From JAEUKA01 sp035340095 (GTDB lineage: Bacteria > Myxococcota_A > Polyangia > Palsa-1104 > JAEUJZ01): 64,000 nt of DNA. How positions within the stretch are numbered: position 1 is the stretch's first letter; each line of letters begins with the position of its first letter. Shown here one piece after another: positions 50,265 through 58,800 of this stretch. The DNA is taken from the NCBI GenBank assembly GCA_035340095.1, contig DAORGN010000002.1, positions 1 to 64,000 of the forward strand, written 5' to 3'. The notes under the pieces are model-generated. The model was not told the origin of the DNA and did not search any database. It was given only the letters and a program-made list of their open reading frames with translations. Made by a program: the position numbers and the translations under genes.

Positions 50265-51329
50265 ATGCGCATTGCCAACCTTGTCGTCGATACCGAAGTT
50301 CTGCTGGCTCCGATGGCGGCGGTCACTGATCTGCCGTTTCGCACCATCTGCGAGGAGCATGGCGTGGGTCTGACCATCACGGAGTTTCTGTCGGCCCGGG
50401 CGCTGTGTGAAGGTGCTAAGAAGACGACGCAGAAGCTTACGGCATCGCTTGGTGGACGGCGTTTCGGCGTGCAGATTTTTGGGCGTGAACCCGATGCACT
50501 GGCCAAGGCGGCGCAGCTTGCCAAAGAGATTGGGGCTTCGCTGGTCGACATCAACATGGGCTGTCCGGCCAAGCGGGTGGTCGCGGGCGCCTGTGGGTCC
50601 GCTCTCATGAAAGAGCCAGAGCTTGCGCAAGTGCTGGTGCGGGCTGTCCGTTCTGCACTGCCGGCTGACATTCCGGTCACGGTGAAGCACCGCGCTGGCT
50701 GGGATGAAAAACACCTCAACGCGCCAGAGTTTGCCTGCGCCATGGTGGAAGCCGGGGCGGCGATGATCACGGTGCATGGACGGACCCGGACCCAGGGTTT
50801 TTCTGGCAAGTCCTCGCTCGACATCATTCGCAAAGTACGGGACGCGGTGCCGCGCCATGTGCCGGTGGTGGGCAATGGCGATGTGATCACGCTGCTCGAC
50901 TACGTGCGGATGCGAACAGAGACGGGCTGCGACGCGGTGATGATCGGACGCGGTGCGCTTGGCAACCCCTGGCTGTTTCGTGACATCGGTGCGTGGCTGC
51001 GTGGCCAGCCGGTGCCAGGGGCGCCCACGGTGGAGGAGCGCAGCGAGGTGTTTTTGCGCCACGTTGCGCTCATGCGCGGACGGACCGAAGACAAACGACT
51101 GATCCATGAGGTGCGCAAAGCCGTCGCTTGGTACACAAAAGGACTGCCTGGCTCTGCCGAGCTGCGCGATCAACACAAAGCCCCGCGCGAACCAGACGCC
51201 TTGGTCGCCGCGACGGTTGCATATTTTACGGAGCTGGCCAAAGGCAGGCCGCGGCTCAAAGTTGCGCTGGATGCATCCGCGGCTCAAGCGGGCACCGATG
51301 AAACCACCGCAAAGGCGGTCTGTGCATGA
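50265..51329 (+). CDS. dusB: tRNA-dihydrouridine synthase, DusB family
   Basis: This is 354 residues. Dus hallmarks are present: the APMAAVTDLPFR N-terminal flavin motif, the VDINMGCPAKRVV catalytic-Cys segment (about 92-104), VKHRAGWDE, ITVHGRTRTQGF and IGRGALGNPWLF for FMN phosphate binding. It reduces uridine in the tRNA D loop with NADPH. The C-terminal extension after about residue 330 is longer than the minimal enzyme. The next gene starts within its stop (ATGA at 51326-51329), so the two are translationally coupled. Confidence 0.94.
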   Translation: MRIANLVVDTEVLLAPMAAVTDLPFRTICEEHGVGLTITEFLSARALCEGAKKTTQKLTASLGGRRFGVQIFGREPDALAKAAQLAKEIGASLVDINMGCPAKRVVAGACGSALMKEPELAQVLVRAVRSALPADIPVTVKHRAGWDEKHLNAPEFACAMVEAGAAMITVHGRTRTQGFSGKSSLDIIRKVRDAVPRHVPVVGNGDVITLLDYVRMRTETGCDAVMIGRGALGNPWLFRDIGAWLRGQPVPGAPTVEERSEVFLRHVALMRGRTEDKRLIHEVRKAVAWYTKGLPGSAELRDQHKAPREPDALVAATVAYFTELAKGRPRLKVALDASAAQAGTDETTAKAVCA

Positions 51330-52354
51330 AAGCGGCAAGTCTGGCTCCCTGCATCGCGCTGTTGGGCGAAGCGCCGGTGACGCTGCGCCTGCGGGCTCTT
51401 GTCGAACAGGCTGCGCAGGTCGAAACCCCGCTGTTTGTCGAAGGTGAGCGCGGATCGGGGCGCGAGCACATCGGTCGTTACATCCACTCGACATCCCCGC
51501 GGCGCAGCGCGGCGTTCATTCGGATCGACGCCGAATATGCCGACACCGAGCGGGCGATTGGCAAGCTCCGACGATCGCACGGCGGAACGCTGCTGGTAAA
51601 AGACGTGCCTTATGGGCCGCTGCGGCTGCGCAAAGTGCTGCAAGGGCTGCTGGAGCGGCAGGAACTGGAATCCGGTCAGCTACGCAGCGAAGGCGAGGGC
51701 GCAGAGCTGCCGCGGCTGATTCTGACAAGTGACGTGGAACTGCCACGGCTGCGTGAGTCGGGCTTTGCGCTGGCGGAACTTTTGCTTTTGCATCAGGTGA
51801 CGCGGCTGCGGATTCCGCCCCTGCGTGAGCGGGTTTCTGACGTGCCGCTCCTGGCTGAACACTTCTTGCAGCTTCTGGGCGAACAGATGGGGCGTCGACA
51901 CAAGCTGTGCAGCCGCGCGGTCGATCAGCTCATCCGCTATAGCTGGCCCGGCAACTTGGCGGAGCTGCGCGATGTGATCAGTCGTTCGGCGCTGCGCAGC
52001 CGGGGCGAAACCATCGAACTTGGCGAAGTCGAAGCGGTGCTGCCACCGCTGCAAGAGCGTGTACCGATCGAACAGCTGTCGCTAGAGGAAACCGTGCGGG
52101 CCAAGCTACGGGCGCTTTTGTCGCGGCTGGAAGGCTGCCCGCTCCACGACTTGAACCTGTACGAAGAGGTGCTGGGTCACGTCGAGCGGCCCCTGCTAAA
52201 AGAAGTGCTACAGCGGACCGAAGGCAATCAGGTGCGCGCGGCGGCCATTTTGGGAATCAATCGCAACACGCTGCGCAAAAAGCTGCGCGAGCGCGGCCTG
52301 GGCAGCGAGTTCTTGGACACACCGACGGATTCGCCTTTGCGCCATCTGCCGTAA
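51326..52354 (+). CDS. Degenerate NtrC-like AAA+ protein with Fis-type HTH
   Basis: The 342-residue protein has the order AAA+ domain (about 10-235), then a Fis-type helix-turn-helix (about 290-325: EGNQVRAAAILGINRNTLRKKL). The AAA+ part is degenerate. Walker A reads GERGSGRE (40-47), with Arg46 in place of Lys. The Walker B region GGTLLVKDV lacks the Asp-Glu pair, and no GAFTGA sigma54-contact loop is seen. RYSWPGNLAELRDV is retained. It is unlikely to hydrolyse ATP or activate sigma54 promoters and is probably a DNA-binding regulator. It follows dusB with an ATGA overlap, recalling dusB-fis and nifR3-ntrBC operons. Confidence 0.82.
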   Translation: MKAASLAPCIALLGEAPVTLRLRALVEQAAQVETPLFVEGERGSGREHIGRYIHSTSPRRSAAFIRIDAEYADTERAIGKLRRSHGGTLLVKDVPYGPLRLRKVLQGLLERQELESGQLRSEGEGAELPRLILTSDVELPRLRESGFALAELLLLHQVTRLRIPPLRERVSDVPLLAEHFLQLLGEQMGRRHKLCSRAVDQLIRYSWPGNLAELRDVISRSALRSRGETIELGEVEAVLPPLQERVPIEQLSLEETVRAKLRALLSRLEGCPLHDLNLYEEVLGHVERPLLKEVLQRTEGNQVRAAAILGINRNTLRKKLRERGLGSEFLDTPTDSPLRHLP

Positions 52355-52428
52355 GCAACTGCCAACGCTCGGCAGTTGACGAAATGCGTGCGGAAGCGGA
52401 ATCTCACCGCCTACGGAGAACTTCACCC

Positions 52429-53361
52429 ATGGCGCTTAGTCCTGACACTCGCTCGCAAATCGAGACGCTGCTGCGGCAGCACACCATCGTTCTGTTTATG
52501 AAGGGGAGCCGGCAGATGCCGCGCTGTGGCTTTTCCGCCAAGGTCATCGAGATCCTGGAAGGCCATGGCATCGACTATCGGGATGTCGACGTCCTTAGCG
52601 ACCCGGCGCTGCGCGAAGGCATCAAAGAGTTTTCCAACTGGCCGACGATACCGCAGCTGTTTTTCCAGGGCAGCTTGATCGGCGGCAGCGACATCGTGCG
52701 TCAGCTCGACGAAAGCGGAGAACTGCTCCAGGCATTGGGCATTGACCCGAGCAAGGTTTCGATCGAGCCGCCGCGCATCTCGATTACGCCTGAAGCTGCC
52801 GCTGCCATCAAAGACGCCGGCAAAGAAGCCGAACCCGGACAGCACCTGCGCATGGTGCTTAGCCGCGGCGGACAGAACATCGACCTGTACTTCGATGCCG
52901 CCAAAGCCAGCGATCTGCGCGTCGAGCAGCACGGCATCACGGTGCTGTTTGACCGGGCTTCGGCGCGGCTCGCGAGTGGCATTTCGATAGCGTATGTGGA
53001 TGGACCGGGCGGTGGTTTCCGCATCGACAATCCGAACCTGCCCGCGCAGGTGGGCACGCTGACGCCGGCAGAGCTGCGCAAGATGATGGATGCCAAAGTG
53101 CCGCTGCGGCTCATCGACGTGCGGACCGAGCGTGAGCGGGCGATTGCGCGCATTTTGCCGGATGTGACGCTGGATCAGATTGCGCCGGAGCTGGACAGCC
53201 TGCCAAAAGACACGATGCTGGTGTTTTACTGCCATTCGGGCGTGCGCAGTCGGGCAGCAGCGGAACAGGCGCTTGCGCGTGGCTTCCGCAACGTCTGGAA
53301 CCTAAATGGAGGCATCGACGGCTGGTCTCGCCAGGTCGATAAAGACGTGCCCCGTTACTAA
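52429..53361 (+). CDS. Fusion of monothiol glutaredoxin, A-type-like domain and rhodanese
   Basis: The ATG at 52429 follows GGAGA and gives 310 residues. Residues 1-105 are a Grx4-type monothiol glutaredoxin with CGFS (C33-S36) and WPTIPQLFFQGSLIGGSDI. Residues of about 118-205 resemble an IscA/HesB fold (ISITPEAAAAIKDAG, GITVLFDRASARLASGISIAYVDG... GGFRIDNPN) but lack the cluster-ligand cysteines. Residues of about 212-310 are a rhodanese with active-site C268 in CHSGVRSR. This suggests one polypeptide linking cluster handling and sulfur transfer. rfbA follows after 15 bases, probably by chance of operon layout. Confidence 0.88.
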   Translation: MALSPDTRSQIETLLRQHTIVLFMKGSRQMPRCGFSAKVIEILEGHGIDYRDVDVLSDPALREGIKEFSNWPTIPQLFFQGSLIGGSDIVRQLDESGELLQALGIDPSKVSIEPPRISITPEAAAAIKDAGKEAEPGQHLRMVLSRGGQNIDLYFDAAKASDLRVEQHGITVLFDRASARLASGISIAYVDGPGGGFRIDNPNLPAQVGTLTPAELRKMMDAKVPLRLIDVRTERERAIARILPDVTLDQIAPELDSLPKDTMLVFYCHSGVRSRAAAEQALARGFRNVWNLNGGIDGWSRQVDKDVPRY

Positions 53362-53376
53362 GCGAAAGCCAACACC

Positions 53377-54267
53377 GTGAAGGGCATTATCCTCGCCGGG
53401 GGAAGTGGGACGCGGCTTTATCCACTGACCAAGACGCTGAGCAAACAGCTTCTGCCGGTCTACGACAAGCCGACGATTTACTATCCGCTGTCGACGCTGC
53501 TTTCGTCGGGAATCCGCGAGATCCTCATCATCAGCACGCCGCGCGATCTGCCGATGATCCGAGCGCTGCTTGGCGACGGGCATGAACTGGGGATCTCGCT
53601 GTCGTATGCCGAGCAGCCGCGGCCCGAAGGGATTGCCCAGGCATTTGTGATTGGCGCTGACTTCATCGGCCAAAGCCCGGTGTGCCTGATCCTGGGGGAC
53701 AACATCTTTTTTGGGCACAACTTGGTCGACGATCTGAAGCGATCGGCGGGGCTGACCACCGGCGCGGAAGTGTACGCCTACCACGTTCATGATCCCGAGC
53801 GGTACGGGGTGATTGAGTTCGATGCGACGGGCAAGGCGATTTCGATCGAAGAAAAGCCGCGCGCGCCGCGCTCGAACTGGGCGGTGACGGGGCTTTACTT
53901 TTACGACGCCAGCGTGGTGGACATTGCGCAACGACTTACGCCGTCGGCGCGTGGCGAGCTGGAAATCACCGATGTGAACCGCGCGTATCTGAAGAAAGGC
54001 GAGCTGCGGGCGCACAAGCTGGGGCGCGGGGTCGCGTGGCTTGACAGCGGGACGTATGACTCGCTTTTGCAAGCTTCGCAGTTTGTGCAGACCATCGAGC
54101 AGCGCCAAGCGCTCAAGATTGCGTGCCTGGAAGAAATCGCCTATCTCCAAGGTTTCATCGACGCGGCGCAGCTTGAAAAGCTCGCCGACAGCTACAGCAA
54201 AAGCTCTTACGGTGCGTATCTGCGGCACGTTCTGAGCGAAAACCGCGGCCAGGCCAGCGCCAGCTAA
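53377..54267 (+). CDS. rfbA: Glucose-1-phosphate thymidylyltransferase
   Basis: The GTG start gives 296 residues. The N-terminal motif GIILAGGSGTRLYPLT, the KQLLPVYDKPTIYYPLSTL segment and LGDNIFFGH are diagnostic of RmlA/RfbA, as are EEKPRAPRSNWAVTGLYFYD and GRGVAWLDSGT. It forms dTDP-glucose from glucose-1-phosphate and dTTP for rhamnose and other surface sugars. None of rfbB/C/D is in the window, so the pathway is dispersed. Confidence 0.95.
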   Translation: MKGIILAGGSGTRLYPLTKTLSKQLLPVYDKPTIYYPLSTLLSSGIREILIISTPRDLPMIRALLGDGHELGISLSYAEQPRPEGIAQAFVIGADFIGQSPVCLILGDNIFFGHNLVDDLKRSAGLTTGAEVYAYHVHDPERYGVIEFDATGKAISIEEKPRAPRSNWAVTGLYFYDASVVDIAQRLTPSARGELEITDVNRAYLKKGELRAHKLGRGVAWLDSGTYDSLLQASQFVQTIEQRQALKIACLEEIAYLQGFIDAAQLEKLADSYSKSSYGAYLRHVLSENRGQASAS

Positions 54268-54279
54268 TTTGTTCGCGCC

Positions 54280-54294
54280 GTTGTCGTTGACAAC
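54280..54294. repeat. Small perfect dyad after rfbA
   Basis: GTTGTC-GTT-GACAAC lies 12 bases after the rfbA stop. The outer context CGCC/GGCG may extend it. It could be a weak terminator or an operator before the methyltransferase gene; nothing else supports either. Confidence 0.3.
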
Positions 54295-54369
54295 GATGGG
54301 TGCGGCGACGCAATCTTGCGCCACATCATGTCCCCTGCCGCGGCCTCCCAGGAGGACCAAACACTGTCT

Positions 54370-55161
54370 ATGCCGAGCGATACCACCACTCGAGTCGGTG
54401 CAAACACCCAGTTCGATTACGAAGGGATTCCCGCCGGCTACTACGACCGGGTGATGCGCGAAGGCAACCCGATTCGGCGGCTGTGGCACGTCTCGAAGTT
54501 CGAGCGCGTACTCGACTATCTGCCGCAGCCGTCAGATCCGCACGCAGAGTCGTCGATACTCGACATCGGCTGCTTTGCCGGGACATTTCTGTCGCTTGTG
54601 CCCCAGGATCGTTTTTCGCGTCAGCTTGGCGTCGACATTTTGCCGGCGCAGATTGACTACGCGAACCGCACGTATGGGACGCCATTTCGATCGTTTCGGC
54701 ACGTTCCGAGCATCACCCACCTGCGCGACATCGAAGGCCACTTCGACTGTGTGACGCTGATTGAAGTGATTGAGCACCTGACCGCTGCCGAGATTCACGC
54801 GCTGTTTTCCGAGCTGGCGCGGCTGATTCGGCCCGGCGGCAAGCTGGTGCTGACGACGCCAAACTACCTAAGCTGCTGGCCGCTGCTCGAAGTCATCTTG
54901 AACCGGATGTCCGAAGTCAGCTACGAGGAGCAGCACATCACGCGCTTTACCTACTTCAACATGGAGCGACGGCTTTGCGAGCTGTATCCATCGTTTGCGG
55001 CAGAGTTTGCGCTGGATCTGAAGACGACGACGCACCTTGTGACCCCATTTCTCGCCGGGCTTTCGTATGATCTCGCGCGCAACTTGTCGCGGATGGTGCC
55101 GCATACGAGCTGGCGGATGCCGTTTGGCAACTTGGTGCTGATGGTCCTGACCCGTCGCTAA
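54370..55161 (+). CDS. Class I SAM-dependent methyltransferase
   Basis: ATG 54370 gives 263 residues; an AGGAGG site lies 14 bases upstream, a little far, and an in-frame CTG at 54364 is closer. Motif I is SILDIGCFAGTFLSL (about 61-75) with acidic motif LGVDILPAQI. DCVTLIEVIEHLTAAEIHALF is the motif II-III region of UbiG-type enzymes, and LIRPGGKLVLTTPNYLSCW follows. The C-terminal hydrophobic patch (TSWRMPFGNLVLMVLT) may contact membrane. The substrate is unknown; it may act on a sugar nucleotide or lipid, given rfbA upstream. Confidence 0.85.
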   Translation: MPSDTTTRVGANTQFDYEGIPAGYYDRVMREGNPIRRLWHVSKFERVLDYLPQPSDPHAESSILDIGCFAGTFLSLVPQDRFSRQLGVDILPAQIDYANRTYGTPFRSFRHVPSITHLRDIEGHFDCVTLIEVIEHLTAAEIHALFSELARLIRPGGKLVLTTPNYLSCWPLLEVILNRMSEVSYEEQHITRFTYFNMERRLCELYPSFAAEFALDLKTTTHLVTPFLAGLSYDLARNLSRMVPHTSWRMPFGNLVLMVLTRR

Positions 55162-55185
55162 GCCAGCTTGGTTTGTGCGTCTGGG

Positions 55186-55677
55186 TTATTCGTCGTCGCT
55201 TTTGGGCGAAAGCAGGTACTGGTAGACCTCTAAGACGTCGAACAGCGACGGCACGGCGGGGGGCCGTTCATACTGGGTGTTCGACCAGCGCAGCGAATGC
55301 TTGCCGTCTTGGATTTCGATGTAGAAGTCGATGCCTCCGTCGTCGCTTGGATGCACTCGGCGCGGCAGCCGATGGAACATGTGCTTGCGATAGTCGCGGA
55401 TGACATCTAGCGCGTCGCGGAGGTCGTTTTTCTGCTCTGCACTGAGCCGAAATTCGCCTTGGTGCCGCGTCGTCTTCACCGCCACGGTGTCGTCTTGACG
55501 CACGACCAGCACCGCGCGATACGGCTTTTTCCCCGACGGTGTGGTGATTTGGCTTACCCGGACCATGCGAATGCGTTCGCCGGGACAGACATGGACCACG
55601 GCTTCAGGTGGGAGCGTGTCTTGTAGCTGGTTCCAGCTGATGCAAGCCAGAGGAAGCAGGGCCAGCGGCAGCAGCAT
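55186..55677 (-). CDS. Hypothetical, possible lipoprotein
   Basis: The ATG at 55677 gives 163 residues with a short hydrophobic start (MLLPLALLPLACIS) ending in a Cys, an imperfect lipobox. A TTG at 55767 would give 193 residues, without export signal and with no good ribosome site. The body holds beta-strand-like segments (AVLVVRQDDTVAVKTTRHQGEFRL, GIDFYIEIQDGKHSLRWSNTQYERPP) and a Leu-rich C-terminal helix (VPSLFDVLEVYQYLL). No family is recognised. It converges on the methyltransferase and diverges from the M36 protease. Confidence 0.62.
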   Translation of the reverse strand: MLLPLALLPLACISWNQLQDTLPPEAVVHVCPGERIRMVRVSQITTPSGKKPYRAVLVVRQDDTVAVKTTRHQGEFRLSAEQKNDLRDALDVIRDYRKHMFHRLPRRVHPSDDGGIDFYIEIQDGKHSLRWSNTQYERPPAVPSLFDVLEVYQYLLSPKSDDE

Positions 55678-55896
55678 TTCTTGATCATACAGCGGTTTTT
55701 GCACCGCCACCGGCTTCGCCGTCTGCTCGAGTGGCTGGTCATCAAAATTGTGAGGCTCTGTGTACAAAAAAATACATCAAATGAGGTACGATATGTTTAG
55801 CGGAGCCTCCAATCGGTGGCATCCATCTCAGATGTAGAAAGCGCTGCTCAGCAATGGGTAGCCAAAGTACCAAAACCACTCGGCAAGGATTAGACG

Positions 55897-58800
55897 ATGG
55901 CAAGTAAGTGGGTTGGATCGCGAATCTTCTTGGGGGCTGTTTGTAGTGTGCTGGGCGCCTGCGGGATGCCGAGCGCAGAAAGTCCGACGGAGCCGCTTGT
56001 GCAACCGCAGAAGCCGATCGCCGTTTCGGTTCGCCCGCTTCACAACAAGCAGGGGGCACCGTCTTTGTCATCGGTCGCGACGGCCACGAAAGTGGTTTCC
56101 GATTCGCCCGAGCAAGTGGCTTGGGCGACGCTGCGCGGTATCAAGGACGGTCACAAGCTGTCCGGAGAAGCGGTCGAGAGTGCCAAGCTTCGCGAGGTGC
56201 ACGACGCTGGCAACGGGCCGCTGATTGCGCGGTTTGAGCAAGAGGTAGACGGCCTGCCGGTGTTTTTGCAGAGCATGAACATCGCCATGGATCGCAACAT
56301 GCAGCCGACGATGGCCAGTGGTCGGCTGGCGACCAAGCTGCGCAAGGTTGCCGAGCGCTTCCAGCTCGATGAGTCGGTCGCGGTGGAGTCGGCGCTGCGT
56401 GCGATGTCGGGCGAGCGCGGCTCGGCGGTATCGATGGGGGCGGCGCAGGCGGCACCTGGTGGCTATCAGAATCGCCAGTTTGTCGCACAGCTGTCCGGAT
56501 CGGGGGCCCAGGCGTCGGTCAGCTCGCGCAGTCGGAAAATCTACTTCCCGACCGACAAGGGGCTTGTGCCTTCGTACTACGTCGAGCTGGATGTCGCGCC
56601 GCTCGATTCGACCAGCAGCACGATGCGGGCGTTTGTCGTTTCATCTATCGACGGCAAGGTCCTGTTTGAAAAGAGCCTGACGGAAGACGTCGCGTACAGC
56701 TATCGCGTATATTCCGACGGTGCACCGGGTTACGTGCCGTGGGATGGCGCGCAGGGCAACGACTACACCCCGTATCCCAAGGCTGCGCCGGACGGCAGTG
56801 CTCCGGCGCTCGGGGTAAGTTCGCTCGTCACGCTCGAAAATGTGCCGTTCCGCCGCAACGATCCGTGGCTGCCACCGGGCGCTACGGAGCTGTCGGGCAA
56901 CAATGGCTGGGCCTACGTGGATCAAATCGCCCCCGACGGTTATTCCGCAGGGGACTTGCTGGTCACACCGACAAGCGCTGGATCGTTTGACCGCACGTTT
57001 GACCTGAGCACGACGGCGCCGTCCGCCAACGACACCGCCAAGCGCACCGTCGCGACCAACTTCTTTTATATCGTCAACTACCTGCACGACGTGACCTATG
57101 ACGCCGGCTGGACCGAAGCGGCGGCCAATCCGCAGAAGTCGAACTTTGGCCGTGGCGGCGTCGAAGGCGACATGATCCGGCTTGAAGCGCAGGACAACAG
57201 CGGTCGCAACAACGCCAATGCCAGCACGCCTGCCGACGGTGGTATGCCGCGCATCCAGATGTATCTGTGGGATGCTTCCTCGACATCGCTGACGGTGACT
57301 GCGCCGGCTGGCGTCGCGGGTACGTATCAGAGCGGCGGCGCTTCGTTTGGGGCCAAGAGCTACAACATCACCAATTCGGTGATTCCTGCGACGGATGCGC
57401 CCGGCCCTGCTGGTTCCACGACGGATGGATGTGATGCCATCACCAATCCGGCAGCGATTGCCGGCAAGATCGCACTTGTCGACCGTGGCAACTGCAACTT
57501 CAGCGTCAAGGCGGTCAATGTCCAAAACGCTGGCGCGGTGGGTCTCCTTATCGCGAACACCATGGCCGGAGCGACGGCGTTTGGCCCTGGCGGGACTGAC
57601 CCGACGGTAACCATTGGCGTCCAAGGCATAAGCTACGCCGACGGCGTGAAGCTGCGGACGGCGGCGATGTCCGGCACGGTCACGGCCAAGATGACGGCAA
57701 GCTACAACGAGCGCGACAGCTCGCTCGATGGCTCGATCGTCTCGCACGAGTGGGGCCACATCCTGTCGAACCGCCTGATTGGCAACGGATCGGGACTTGG
57801 CAACAACCAGGGCCGTAGCATGGGCGAAGGCTGGTCCGACTTTAACGCGATGCTGATGACCGTTCGTCCCGAAGACGCGGCGGTCGCGAGCAACAACAAC
57901 TGGTCTGGCACGTATTCGACGGGCGCGCCATCGGTGTTTTCGCCGGGGAACAATGCTTTCTATGAAGGCATTCGTCGCTATCCGTACTCGACGGAAAAGA
58001 CCAAGAACCCGCTGACGTTTAAGCACATTCAGGAAGGCGTGGCGCTGCCGGCCACCCCGGTTCCAACCTTTGGTGCAAGCGGCGTCGGCAATTCCGAAGT
58101 TCACAGCTCGGGCGAAGTTTGGGCAAATGCGCTGTGGGAATGCTACGCAGCGCTGCTTCGCGACAACACGCGGCTTTCGTTTTCGCAGGCCCAAGAGCGG
58201 ATGCGCCGCTACCTTGTTGCGTCGCTGAAGCTGACGCCGAACAACCCGACGTTTACCGAAGCCCGCGATGCGATGTTGTTCGCAGCGTTTTCGAGCGACC
58301 GCAAGGACTACGATCTGTTCGTCGATGCCTTTGCCAAGCGTGGCATGGGTTCGGGCGCAGTTTCGCCTGACTCTGCATCGACCGACCACGCAGGGGTTGT
58401 CGAAAGCTTCGCCACCGGCGCCGCGCTGTACATTGACAAAGACTCGCTTGCGGTCGACCAGTCGCTTATGGCGTGCGATACCGACGGCGTGCTCGACAAC
58501 GGTGAGTCGGGCTACCTGAGCTTCCGCATCTACAACACCGGCAGCAAAGACGTGCAAAACGGCACCGTCACGATCACGACGCCGACGGGTAGCTCGGTGA
58601 CTGTCAATGGCCAGCCGACGGCCACGCTGAGCCTGCCGCCGATTCCGCCGTTTTCGTCGAATCTGGTCCAGGTCAAAGTCGCGATGGCCGGGGCGCAGAG
58701 CATCGTCCCGGTGCAGTTTGACATCGAGGCCAAAGCCGACAATCTGGTGGGTCCGTCGCCGATCACCGCGTCGTATATGGACATCGGCAACTACGACATG

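Noticed and set aside
56641..58557. 638-codon open frame on the minus strand
   Set aside because: It is antisense to the M36 protease, has Arg/Ala-rich composition typical of GC-rich shadow frames, no ribosome site and no motif.
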